A stretch of 63,985 bases of DNA. Origin: Hyphomicrobiales bacterium (GTDB lineage Bacteria; Pseudomonadota; Alphaproteobacteria; Rhizobiales; Rhizobiaceae). Both the position numbers and the translations under genes were made by a program. Position 1 is the stretch's first letter. Each line of letters starts with the position of its first letter. The stretch is taken from the NCBI GenBank assembly GCA_900473045.1, contig UCKS01000021.1:1-63985 (forward strand), in the 5' to 3' direction. Under the pieces are notes generated by a model. It was not told the origin of the DNA and made no database searches. It saw only the letters and a program-made list of their open reading frames with translations. This document shows positions 54,367 to 63,532 of the stretch, piece after piece.

Positions 54367-55209
54367 ATGACGACTATGAAATCAGAGTCGTGGCACTTCG
54401 ACACTTTAGGAGAAATGCTTGCGATCGCCGCCTCCATGGAAAAGGAGGCCATCGACGGTTACCTCGATCTGAGCGCTCGCATGTCTGAGTTCGGCCGGCC
54501 CGATCTTGCTGAGGTGTTTGATGCCCTTGTTGCCGAAGAGACGGGTCATCTCGACAAAGTGCGCGAGTGGAGTGGCGCATCCGGGACTGTGGATACCTTG
54601 ACGGTATGTGCCACCGAAACGCAGTTCGACGACGAAGGCGCAGGCATTGTCGCACCCGAATTGATCTCTGCCTACCGCGCCTTCTCCATGGCGGTTCGAA
54701 ACGAAGAGCGTGCCTTCATGTTCTGGACCTACGTCTCGGCACACGCCCAATCCGGCGAGATCAGGCGTGCGGCCGAACGGATGGCACGCGAGGAGCTGGG
54801 ACATGTCGCTAAACTCCGAATTGAGCGCCGGCGGGCGTTCCATCTGGAAAGAAAAGAAGCGTCGCATTCCAGACCCGACCTCCGCATTCTCGAGGGCAGG
54901 CTATCGCGCCGGCTGGAAGCCAGGGCTGAAAATGCCGAACCGAGTGAAGGGGAGATCGTGCGAGAGCATTGTCTGGCTTCGCGAGCGAGGATGAAGTCCA
55001 TGGAGGAACGCGCGTTTCAAGTCGACCTCCCGCTCGATGTCGGAATCACGGGGAGCACGGATGCGGCGTTACCGATGAGCGAACACCTTCTGGACTGTTA
55101 CCTGTATCTCGGCGACCATGCGGCGACCGAGCAGGATGCCGCCCGGGCCCAGGATTTTGCGGCCCAGCTTATTTCCTGTATCCATACCGTTCGCCGTTTC
55201 GCTCTCTGA
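54367..55209 (+). CDS. Ferritin-like (rubrerythrin-type) diiron protein
   Basis: 280 residues from the ATG at 54367; in-frame extension upstream would run through the nos regulatory box. Four-helix carboxylate pattern: MEKEAIDGYLDLSARM (about 20-35), DALVAEETGHLDKVREW (about 52-68), MAVRNEERAFMFWTYVSAHA (about 105-124) and AREELGHVAKLRIERRRAFH (about 134-153). Pairs of Glu and ExxH motifs fit a diiron centre. The C-terminal 120 residues are extra and unrecognised. Divergent from nosR on a shared box. A role in nitric oxide, peroxide or iron handling is inferred. Confidence 0.8.
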   Translation: MTTMKSESWHFDTLGEMLAIAASMEKEAIDGYLDLSARMSEFGRPDLAEVFDALVAEETGHLDKVREWSGASGTVDTLTVCATETQFDDEGAGIVAPELISAYRAFSMAVRNEERAFMFWTYVSAHAQSGEIRRAAERMAREELGHVAKLRIERRRAFHLERKEASHSRPDLRILEGRLSRRLEARAENAEPSEGEIVREHCLASRARMKSMEERAFQVDLPLDVGITGSTDAALPMSEHLLDCYLYLGDHAATEQDAARAQDFAAQLISCIHTVRRFAL

Positions 55210-55323
55210 CGGCCCCGCGACAAGAAGCCCCGAATGCTTTGAAGTCGGCGGATCACGCCGCCAACATCAACGCCTTCGAGAAGGCGAGCCATTCTGGGGA
55301 CAAGAGTCCTGTGCGTTCGGTGA

Positions 55324-56943
55324 TCATCTGGAAGTGATCAGTTTCAGCTGTCCGTCCAGAGTTATCATATCGAAATCGGAAACAAGCACATCGACGCGAA
55401 CAGCCCACTGGCAATCGCATGGCGCTTGAACGTCCCGTGCCGCCCACCGCCCCGGAGACTGCCATTTCAGCGGAACTTCGAACGCCGCGACGGAGCCATC
55501 CGCCGCCGACATCCTCAGCCTTATTTCCTGCGTGTCCAGAGAGTTGAAGTCGGCAGTCTGAAGGGATAGGTCGACATTAAAAGAAAGGTCCGGTTTCGTT
55601 GCGAACGACAGCGTCGCCATCGCAGCCGGATCATGAAGATGGATGGACGCTAGAACGGGCCTTAACGCCAGCGCCCTGGGAGGCGGCGTAAATCTCCAAA
55701 ACGACGTGACGGCCAGTACGCCGACGATCAGACCGATCTCGATCGCGATCACGATTTTCATCGTCCCCGCGGCGGACGGGTGTCCTTCGAGGACTTGCCG
55801 CGTCAGGAAAATCCGGTTCCAAGCGCCCAGACCGAGCGCGAGCGCCACCAGCATCAGTTTCACGAGCAGGATGTTGCCATAGTCGGTATCGATTAGCGCT
55901 CTGGGAGACTCGACCTGGATATAGGCGAGGTAGCCTCCAGCTACGGTCATCACGGCGACCGAAAACGGAATGGCGGACGAAAACCTGCACAACGCCCTTT
56001 TCTGCTCGGTTCCAGGGGGAGTGAGCAGCTTCCACAGTCTCGGCAATGCCCCGACCCAGAAACACACGGCCGACACGTGCGCCGCGACGGCGATGAACGA
56101 AAGCCAAGGAACGCCCGCTCCCGAGGCGTGTCCCGTCAGCGCGAAAGCCAGGCCAAGTGACGCCAGCGAGACGAACGAAAGGGCGCCTCGGGCGGTCGTG
56201 TTCACCTTTGCGGCCAGTGCTAGCCCTAATGATACCGAGACAAGAGCGACCGACCGAGCAAGGGTGCCCTGCATGCCCGCGTCCCATGGTTCCGATGTCA
56301 TCAGAGCGGCGAAGGAAAGACCCGTTTCCTCAAGGCCGACAAGTCCGATCAGAAGCAATCCGCAGACCCAACCGACCACAACGTGCAGGGTGAGTGTCCT
56401 CATTGGCGGCGCTTCCGAGATCCAGACAGAATAGACAGTTCCGCCCACGCCAAAGAGGCAGGCCAGGTAAAATCCGAACTTCGTGGCCAGCGTCAGGATT
56501 TTGAGCAGGACCTCGGATGCGGTGCCCTCCGCGAAACCTCCGATGACGGCCTCTTTTCCTATCGCGAAAATGAGCGAAGCTGCGACCGGGTGACCGTCCT
56601 CAGACACGGTACGCCAATTCAAGGCATAGGCTCCGCGGGCAAGCGGCTCCATGAGCCGGATGGCGATCTCGTCGCCCGAAACTTCAGTCGAGAGCGGGAT
56701 TGCGTGGCCGTCCCGCCCGACCAACGTCGCCACGACCCTCGAAACGTGTTCGGAGAAGCGTAGAGTCATGACAACGGGAGAGGATCCGAGCCGCTCTCCC
56801 TGAGCAGGCGTTGATGAGACAAGGACGGCGTGGGCCTTCGCCTGGGGCGCTCCGATCAGCAAGACCCATCCGAAAGCGAGAAGTGTCACTACGGTCCAAA
56901 TAAGCGGCATACGGGCACGTCCATCGCTTCGGCACATGCCCAT
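55324..56943 (-). CDS. CopC-CopD fusion copper transport protein
   Basis: 539 residues; the ATG at 56937 has better spacing to GGGAG, and 56910 is a third option. Signal peptide ending APQAKA, mature start HAVLVSSTPAQGERLGSSPVVMTLRFSEHVS (CopC domain with the copper-binding N-terminal His; second site ALNWRTVSEDGHPVAAS). A CopD membrane domain follows (about 8 helices; WLSFIAVAAHVSAVCFWVGALPRLW). The last 100 residues form another beta-rich periplasmic domain, so the layout is YcnJ-like. It follows the YcnI gene by 18 bp. Probably imports copper for NosZ and NirK. Confidence 0.88.
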   Translation of the reverse strand: MGMCRSDGRARMPLIWTVVTLLAFGWVLLIGAPQAKAHAVLVSSTPAQGERLGSSPVVMTLRFSEHVSRVVATLVGRDGHAIPLSTEVSGDEIAIRLMEPLARGAYALNWRTVSEDGHPVAASLIFAIGKEAVIGGFAEGTASEVLLKILTLATKFGFYLACLFGVGGTVYSVWISEAPPMRTLTLHVVVGWVCGLLLIGLVGLEETGLSFAALMTSEPWDAGMQGTLARSVALVSVSLGLALAAKVNTTARGALSFVSLASLGLAFALTGHASGAGVPWLSFIAVAAHVSAVCFWVGALPRLWKLLTPPGTEQKRALCRFSSAIPFSVAVMTVAGGYLAYIQVESPRALIDTDYGNILLVKLMLVALALGLGAWNRIFLTRQVLEGHPSAAGTMKIVIAIEIGLIVGVLAVTSFWRFTPPPRALALRPVLASIHLHDPAAMATLSFATKPDLSFNVDLSLQTADFNSLDTQEIRLRMSAADGSVAAFEVPLKWQSPGRWAARDVQAPCDCQWAVRVDVLVSDFDMITLDGQLKLITSR

Positions 56944-56961
56944 ATCTCCCGTCGCCTCAAA

Positions 56962-57477
56962 CTACTTGTCGACGACCGTTACGGAGGGGGCCGGATGCTC
57001 GTAATCGTCAGCGACCTTGCCGGCTTCCGGAATTTCTATCCAACGTGTCGTCGCCCCGCCTGCGCATTCCTGCACGACAGGAAACGCGACAACGTCGCCG
57101 GGTTTGAATGCGTCTGTGATGTAGGCGCGGAAAACGAATTCGTCGTACTCGTCGTCGCCGAGATTTCCGCCAGACCACGTCAGCTCGCTAACGCCGCCGG
57201 TCTTTTTTTCCCCGTAGAGGTCATAAGCCTTGGCGTACTCTCCAAGCGTCTTTTCTATCTTCCATCCAGCCTTGGGCATTGGCTTTACCGAGATAACGCC
57301 TTCGGGCAATCTTACTCTTATTGCGACGGTCGCCTTACCGTCGCAACCATGGGGAACCCGCAGGACCGCTTTGTAGTTGGCCGCGGCCTTGGAGGTCGAA
57401 GTTTCGAGCGAAACGTGTGCGAGTGCCGGGATGGCGGTGACGGCAACCAACGCCATAGCCGCCAGGCAAGTCTTCAT
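56962..57477 (-). CDS. YcnI-like (DUF1775) periplasmic copper-binding protein, second copy
   Basis: 171 residues from the ATG at 57477. Signal peptide MKTCLAAMALVAVTAIPALA, mature start HVSLETS. The core AVLRVPHGCDGKATVAIRVRLPEGVISVKPMPKAGWKIEKT and SGGNLGDDEYDEFVFRA closely matches the 42.4 kb copy. Together with the downstream CopC-CopD gene it forms a YcnI-YcnJ pair. An NnrR-type box is 119-132 bp upstream. Confidence 0.88.
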   Translation of the reverse strand: MKTCLAAMALVAVTAIPALAHVSLETSTSKAAANYKAVLRVPHGCDGKATVAIRVRLPEGVISVKPMPKAGWKIEKTLGEYAKAYDLYGEKKTGGVSELTWSGGNLGDDEYDEFVFRAYITDAFKPGDVVAFPVVQECAGGATTRWIEIPEAGKVADDYEHPAPSVTVVDK

Positions 57478-57595
57478 TTTGGACACTAGGTACCCCCTCG
57501 TTTCTAACATCGCCAGCATGGGCGACTGTACGGTGAAATCCGTTCGCCTTGATCAAGGTGATGGCCATGGATATTCCCGATGGAAGGACCCAACT

Positions 57596-57609
57596 TTGTT
57601 CTAAGTCAA
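57596..57609. promoter_or_regulatory. NnrR-type box upstream of ycnI-copCD
   Basis: TTGTTCTAAGTCAA (TTG-N8-CAA). It nearly equals the pseudoazurin box (TTGTTCTATGTCAA), differing in one position. 119 bp from the ATG at 57477. Confidence 0.65.
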
Positions 57610-58156
57610 TCCAAACGCAGATCGTCAATCTCCTGCATTCGTCGTTTTGTTTGCTCTGCAACAAACTGGATTGGTTTCGAGGCTGTATGTTTCGGCCGGT
57701 TCGTCGATCGGGGGAACAAACGGGGGACGGGCTGGCGGCGGCACGCCCTCCCCCGTCATTTCAAGGCACACTCGTTGCCTGCTTGCGCGAACACCAACAC
57801 CACAAGCGTTTTACCGCGCTCGCTTAGTATGCCCCGAAAACTTGCTGATTTGAACTGAACACAAGTCGGAAATCCACGAGAAATATTCGCATTTCCGAGA
57901 TTTGTCGCGAATTTCAGAATACAACTTCAATATTATTCAATATTTCTGTTTGGCGATTTGGTCGAATTTGATACAAGCACCAATTTATATTGCAACACTA
58001 TAAAAGTTTTATTGTTGTAAATCAAATTTTAATAAATTTGCACTAAAAACATGGTCGTCGACGTTCAATCTAAAAGCAACGACCGATCCGCCGTCAGTTC
58101 CCCTGCTTATGCGAAAGTGGTGTCGGGCCATTTTCAGTCCTGTTCAGGAGAAACTC
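57610..58156. other. AT-rich intergenic region upstream of the chemotaxis receptor
   Basis: About 550 bp between divergent transcripts with no supported gene. From about 57880 to 58050 it is strikingly AT-rich for this window, with runs such as ATATTATTCAATATTT, as expected of a strong promoter or of acquired DNA. Confidence 0.45.
58012..58025. promoter_or_regulatory. FNR/NnrR-type box upstream of the chemotaxis receptor
   Basis: TTGTTGTAAATCAA (TTG-N8-CAA). 131 bp before the receptor ATG at 58157. It lies in very AT-rich DNA, where chance matches are more likely. Confidence 0.45.
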
Positions 58157-59967
58157 ATGAGACGTGTCTCTATCAAAACCACCCTTTCCTCAATTTTCGT
58201 AGCACTAGGTCTGGTGGTGGCCGGGTTGTCGGCCGGGTCGCTGAACGAGCTCGCCATAGTCAACGACAAGGTCGGCGTCGTCGTCAATGTGTGGATGCCG
58301 TCGCTTGAACCGGTGAACGACATCGAGGTCCGGCTCGGCGATATCCGTACTGCCTATAGAAGTCATATTCTGAGGCACGACACAGACGGGAAAGCCGCAG
58401 CGATTGCACTCATCAACCGGTCGGTCAAGTTGCTCGAAACGGACGCGGACGCCTACGAGGTTCTGAATTCTGATCCTTTGGAGCGCGATATGCTGAGAAG
58501 ATAATTGTCAGCGTCTCCGAGTACATGCAGCAGGGAAAAAACGTTCTCGCGCTCTCTTCGGGTGGGCATGAGGATGAGGCTAACGACATGCTACGCAACA
58601 TAATGGTCGCCAAAGCCGAGGCACTGAGAACTGTAGCGGGAGAACTGACCGAGCTGACCAAAACGGCTTCAAGGAATGCCTACGCCGAGGTGCAGGCTGA
58701 TTTCGCCACGACTTTCTCTGTCGCGATGGCGTTGGTGATAGGCGTTCTCTTGATGATCGCTGCCGCTATCTATTTCGTGCTGAACAACGTCGCGCGCCCT
58801 ATCCAGCGGAAAACGGCAGCGATGCGCGCACTTGCAAGCGGGGACTCCAAAGCATCCATCCCATTCGCGGGTCGAACAGACGAAGTGGGTGAAATGGCGG
58901 CTACCGTCGAAGTGTTCAGGAAGAACGCGCTGGACAAGGATCGACTGGAAGTTCTGGCGGCCGAGACACTTGCCAAAGCCGCAATGGAGTTCGCGACCGT
59001 CAGCCTGGCGGATGGCTTGCGGCACCTCGCCGATGGCGACCTCCGGTTCCGTCTGTCGGATGCCTTATCCCCCCAATTCGAACGACTTCGTGCCGACTTC
59101 AATTCTGCGGCGGAAACGCTGAGGGGCGCCCTTCGTGACGTCGCAACCACAACAGGGGTGATCCACAGCGGATCGCTGGAAATCAGCGAGAGCGTGGATG
59201 AGCTTTCGAGGCGGACGGAGCAACAGGCGGCTGCCTTGGAAGAAACGGCTGCGGCCCTCGACCAGATCACCGCGAACGTCACCCAGTCGGCGAAGCGCGC
59301 CGACGAAGTCCGGGAAGCCTCTTCCCAGGCAAGCCGCAGCACAGACAGCAGCGGCGCGATCGTCGCCGAGGCAGTCGACGCCATGATGAAGATCGAGCAG
59401 TCATCGCAGCAGATCGCGGGAATCGTCGGCGTGATCGACCAAATCGCGTTCCAGACGAACCTTCTGGCACTCAACGCCGGGGTGGAAGCCGCAAGGGCCG
59501 GTGAAGCCGGAAAAGGGTTTGCTGTTGTTGCCCAGGAGGTCCGCGAGCTGGCCCAGCGGTCGGCGACCGCGGCCCGTGAAATTAAGGGGTTGATTCAGAA
59601 ATCGACAGTCGACGTGAAGAGCGGTGTCCGATTGGTGAAGTACACCGGGGAGGTTCTTCGAGACATCGACGGCCATGTCAAGGCGATAAACACCAATATG
59701 GAGGCAATCGCCACGTCGGCCAAGAAGCAGTCGGCTGGCCTTCTTCAGGTCAACATCGCGGTCAACCAGATGGATCAGGTCACGCAGAAGAACGCGGCGA
59801 TGGTCGAAGAGACAAACGCCGCCGGCGCAGGTCTCGCTGCCGAATCCGCGCGCCTACGGGAACTCGTCGACCGTTTTACACTGGGCAACGGCTCATCGGA
59901 ACGCGCCCTCGGTCAGGAGGTCGGGGGCCGCTCCAATAGCTCGCGTCCAAGGCGGATGGCGGCATGA
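58157..59967 (+). pseudogene. Methyl-accepting chemotaxis protein, broken by a one-base deletion
   Basis: The first frame (MRRVSIKTTLSSIFVALGLVVAGLSAGS... to [11 protein letters not shown], stop at 58502-58504) is a membrane helix and the start of a ligand-binding domain. The continuation ([31 protein letters not shown]) is in the next frame, then a second helix, HAMP (about 215-270), and a signalling domain with [44 protein letters not shown]. One base is missing near 58497. Correcting it gives 603 residues, normal for the family. Mutation or sequencing error. Confidence 0.85.
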
Positions 59968-59993
59968 AAAGCCGACACAAATCAGGAAATTGC

Positions 59994-60007
59994 TTGTTCT
60001 ATGTCAA
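59994..60007. promoter_or_regulatory. NnrR-type box upstream of pseudoazurin
   Basis: TTGTTCTATGTCAA (TTG-N8-CAA), 70 bp before the pseudoazurin ATG. Confidence 0.7.
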
Positions 60008-60077
60008 AGAGGAGGAGACCCGTGGGCTTTAGTCTACATCTATCGGTTAAGGCATTCCGCCACCAAGGAGCACGAAA

Positions 60078-60524
60078 ATGAGAATGATTTGCAAAGCGGC
60101 ATTTGGAATGGTCGCCGCACTAGCCACGATAACTACAGCCGCATCGGCTGCGGACTTCGAGGTCCATATGCTCAACAAGGGCAAAGACGGGATCATGGTA
60201 TTCGAGCCGGGCCTTACCAAAGTCGCGAAGGGTGATACCGTGACCTTCATCCCGACCGACAAGTCACATAACGCCGAAACCGTGAAGGACCTTCTACCGG
60301 CAGGTGCGACAGCGTTCAAAGGCAAGATGAACGAAGCCGTCAAGGTGACGTTCGACGTCGAAGGCGCCTACGTGGTCAAGTGCTCGCCGCATGTCGGAAT
60401 GGGAATGGTCGGCTTGATCGTGGTTGGCGATCCGAAATCGAATGTCGATGTCATCAAGACAGCGAAGCTACCCAAGAAGGCGCGTGATCGTCTCGACGCC
60501 GACATTGTCGCCGCTGCTATCTGA
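60078..60524 (+). CDS. azu: Pseudoazurin, copper electron carrier
   Basis: 148 residues, ATG at 60078 behind AAGGAG. Signal peptide ending ASA, then a cupredoxin: [45 protein letters not shown] (His ligand) and [22 protein letters not shown] (Cys, His, Met). Gives electrons to NirK and probably NosZ. NnrR-type box upstream, terminator downstream. Confidence 0.96.
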   Translation: MRMICKAAFGMVAALATITTAASAADFEVHMLNKGKDGIMVFEPGLTKVAKGDTVTFIPTDKSHNAETVKDLLPAGATAFKGKMNEAVKVTFDVEGAYVVKCSPHVGMGMVGLIVVGDPKSNVDVIKTAKLPKKARDRLDADIVAAAI

Positions 60525-60543
60525 CGGACGGCACGAACCGGAA

Positions 60544-60574
60544 AACGCCCGCGCCAACCGCACGGGCGTTTTTC
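60544..60574 (+). terminator. Intrinsic terminator after pseudoazurin
   Basis: Stem AACGCCCG / CGGGCGTT around an 11-base loop, followed by T5. Lies 20 bp after the stop codon. Confidence 0.85.
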
Positions 60575-60686
60575 GTATGAAATGGACGTGACCAGGCTTG
60601 CGCGTGGACATGCGCGCGTCCCGCGTGGTATCTGTTCCTAATAGTCCGCGCATAGCAACGGACGTTGGGAGTTGCAGGGTCAAAGG

Positions 60687-62198
60687 ATGGTATCAGGGTT
60701 CAACGCGTACGCCCGTGTATGGTCGAAGAACCTGCAGCGTCGGAGATGGTCAGAAACCCAGAGTTACGCCTTTGCGACATCCTCCGTTCTGATAGCCCTT
60801 ATGCTTCGCTATTTCCTGATGGGGGTGCTTGACGACAGGGCAATCTACATTCTTTTCGTTCCCCCGATTCTTCTTGCCTCGCTGGCCGGGGGTATCAGGC
60901 CCGGGTTGGTAGCGGTCACGCTTTCGATCTGTTCGGCCGCATACCTTAGGTCGCTCATACCTGGCGGTATCCAGGGTCCCGAAATGGTCGTGTTCGCCGT
61001 CGTCGGAGTCGCCATCGCCTATATGGCCGAATCGCTTCACGTTGCCCGTACTGACATCTCTAGGGCCGAGGAAGCCCTCGGCACTAGAGAGGCACACCTC
61101 AAATCGATTCTCGATACGGTTCTCGATGCGACAATCGTGAGCGAGCAGGACGGGAAGATCGTTTCCTTCAATGCCGCCGCCGTTAGGCAATTCGGTTATT
61201 CCGAAGATGAAGCAATCGGGCAGAACCTGAGAATGCTGATGCCGCAGCCCTATCGCCGGGAACACGACGGCTACCTCCAGAGATATCTCACTACCGGAGA
61301 AAAACGCATCATCGGTGTCGACCGTGTCGTGGTCGGACAGCGCAAGGACGGATCAACCTTCCCGATGAAGCTGGCGGTTGGTGAAATGAGCACTGGAGGG
61401 AAGAGGTTCTTTACCGGGTTCATCCGCGACCTCACCGAACTAGAAGAATCCGCGGCGAGGCTTCAGGAAACTCAGACCGAGCTTGCCCGCCTTGCACGTT
61501 TGAACGAGATGGGGGAAATGGCCTCGACGCTGGCTCATGAGCTCAACCAGCCGCTCTCTGCAATCGCCAACTACGTTCACGGTTGCGCGCACATGTTAAG
61601 GAATTCGACAGATGAAAACGCCGAGCGCCTGCGAGATGCGATGAACGAGGCCGGCCAGCAAAGCCTGAGAGCCGGTCAGATCATCAAACACCTTCGCGAG
61701 TTTGTCACCAAGGGAGAGACCGAACAGGCAGCCCACAACGTCCGAGAACTCGTTGAGGAGGCTGGCGCGCTGGCGCTCGTCGGGTCGCGGGAAAAGGGTG
61801 TGCGCACCGTGTTCGACTTCGCGTCCGGCGCTGAGCTTGTCATGGTGGACAGAATCCAGATTCAGCAGGTCCTCACCAACCTCATGCGTAATGCTGTCGA
61901 GGCGATGAAAGACACGACCCGGAAAGAGCTGAGGGTGGCAATCGCATCTGGCGACAATGGCGACGTAATCCTGCTTGTTGAGGATTCCGGACCGGGGATC
62001 GCGCCCGACATAGCCCCTGACCTCTTCAAGCCCTTCACCACGTCGAAAGCGGGCGGCATGGGAATCGGTCTCTCTATATCCAAAAGGATCGTGGAGGCAC
62101 ACGGTGGTGAAATGACGGTATCGCAAAGCCCTCTCGGAGGGGCCCGTTTCAGTTTTACACTGCCTGCTTATAATGGGGACGATGATGGCGACAGATGA
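60687..62198 (+). CDS. fixL: FixL, oxygen-sensing histidine kinase
   Basis: 503 residues from the ATG at 60687 (a TTG at 60672 is possible). Four membrane helices (about 30-120), a heme PAS domain with [53 protein letters not shown] (the REHDGY His is the heme ligand, DRVV Arg contacts O2), an H-box [21 protein letters not shown], and an ATPase domain with N-, G1- and G2-boxes ([38 protein letters not shown]). Phosphorylates FixJ when oxygen is low. fixJ overlaps its 3' end. Confidence 0.96.
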   Translation: MVSGFNAYARVWSKNLQRRRWSETQSYAFATSSVLIALMLRYFLMGVLDDRAIYILFVPPILLASLAGGIRPGLVAVTLSICSAAYLRSLIPGGIQGPEMVVFAVVGVAIAYMAESLHVARTDISRAEEALGTREAHLKSILDTVLDATIVSEQDGKIVSFNAAAVRQFGYSEDEAIGQNLRMLMPQPYRREHDGYLQRYLTTGEKRIIGVDRVVVGQRKDGSTFPMKLAVGEMSTGGKRFFTGFIRDLTELEESAARLQETQTELARLARLNEMGEMASTLAHELNQPLSAIANYVHGCAHMLRNSTDENAERLRDAMNEAGQQSLRAGQIIKHLREFVTKGETEQAAHNVRELVEEAGALALVGSREKGVRTVFDFASGAELVMVDRIQIQQVLTNLMRNAVEAMKDTTRKELRVAIASGDNGDVILLVEDSGPGIAPDIAPDLFKPFTTSKAGGMGIGLSISKRIVEAHGGEMTVSQSPLGGARFSFTLPAYNGDDDGDR

Positions 62199-62823
62199 CT
62201 TCACCGTGAACATCGTGGATGACGAAGAAGCAGTCAGAAAGTCCCTGGCGTTTCTTCTGACTATGCGGGGGTTCGCTGTAAGGGTCCACGATTCAGCAGG
62301 CACGTTCCTAGATGCCGCGCCGAACCTTCGCCAGGCGGTTCTCGTCACTGACTTGCGAATGCCTGACATGAGCGGCGTTGAACTGATAAGACGGCTTGGC
62401 CCCGTCGGTCGTCGCATTCCGTCCATCGTGATCACAGGTCACGGCGACGTGCCCATGGCGGTGGAAGCGATGAAGGCGGGTGCTGTCGATTTTATCGAGA
62501 AACCGTTCGACGACATCGTCATCATTGACGCGATCCGCCGCGCCGCCGATCGCTTGACCGACCTCCATGCCGGGACTGAAACAGCCGAAACGGTGAGGGA
62601 ACGGCTGACGACTCTCAGCGATCGCGAGCGTCAGGTTTTGGACCTAGTGATAACGGGCCAGCCGAACAAGGCGATCGCCTTCAACCTCGACATCAGCCCC
62701 CGAACGGTCGAAGTGCATCGATCGAACGTGATGGCAAAAATGCAGGCCCGCAGCCTTCCGGACCTCGTACGGATGACGCTCTCAATATCCCCTGCCCACC
62801 CGCAAAACGGGCGGCGGGCTTGA
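62182..62823 (+). CDS. fixJ: FixJ, response regulator
   Basis: 213 residues from the ATG at 62182 (62185 equally possible; GGGGACG upstream), overlapping fixL. Receiver domain with DDEE, the phosphorylated Asp in [13 protein letters not shown], and VITGHGD / FIEKPF. LuxR-type C-terminus with [43 protein letters not shown]. Activates fixK under low oxygen; no fixK lies in this window. Confidence 0.95.
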   Translation: MMATDDFTVNIVDDEEAVRKSLAFLLTMRGFAVRVHDSAGTFLDAAPNLRQAVLVTDLRMPDMSGVELIRRLGPVGRRIPSIVITGHGDVPMAVEAMKAGAVDFIEKPFDDIVIIDAIRRAADRLTDLHAGTETAETVRERLTTLSDRERQVLDLVITGQPNKAIAFNLDISPRTVEVHRSNVMAKMQARSLPDLVRMTLSISPAHPQNGRRA

Positions 62824-63532
62824 TCTGAAATAAGACGTCGTCGGGTTCCACGCGGTTAAGTGGGTCCGCGCAAACCCTGCGCGGACAACGTTGTAGTTCT
62901 ACTTGCCTCCCTCTTCGACCATTGTCGCCATAGCCCGAGACGCGGCTCTGCTCCGAACCTTTCGTTCGCGCTCGAGGCTCACGGCTAATACCGTAGGGGC
63001 ATTCGTCGTTGCGGTCGGCTCGGGGGAACGTTGACACTGCCGGATGCGTGAACCTGGATGGCTCTTTACCACTTTCAGAAAGGAACGCCTGCCTCGGAGT
63101 TCTGGAACGCGGCGTTCGAGTTTCTTCTGGCCGAGGACGAATCCGCGGTTCCCAAAGGCTCTTCCTGCAGGTGTTGCTTAAACCACTGTGTGGAGCGGAT
63201 TTGCTGAGTGCCGTAGCGTCGGCACGCATTGACCCGTAGTGGTACGATGTCCGCTTCGAGGCGCGGCTAGGATGCGTACACCGCAGACGCTCACTCTTCC
63301 CATGTATCGGCGGTAGCAATTATATTCGTCCGCGTGAGGTCCTCGCGGATATCTTGCGAAACTCTTGGAAAACGGGCGACGAAAGCATCAGAGGCATCAA
63401 TGATCCAAATGTCCGTCGTGCCAATGGTTGCGCCCTGAATGGTCTCTTGAAATTCATCGGCCACCTCAACACCTTTGGTTGGTTGAATGTCGAATTCACC
63501 GACATCAGATTGAACGAATGGGTTGCGCTAGA
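62824..63532. other. Gap between fixJ and hemA without a supported gene
   Basis: 709 bp. Several open frames exist on both strands (for example 63320-63505 minus and 63354-63575 plus), but none has a good start, ribosome site or family resemblance. Composition is uneven, which may mean decayed genes. No RNA gene or repeat seen. Confidence 0.4.

Noticed and set aside
57549..57556. TTGATCAA near the ycnI promoter as an FNR site
   Set aside because: Only two bases between TTG and CAA; the proper N8 site is at 57596.
62693..63319. 208-codon minus frame overlapping fixJ
   Set aside because: Overlaps the fixJ 3' end by 130 bp, no family resemblance and no ribosome site.
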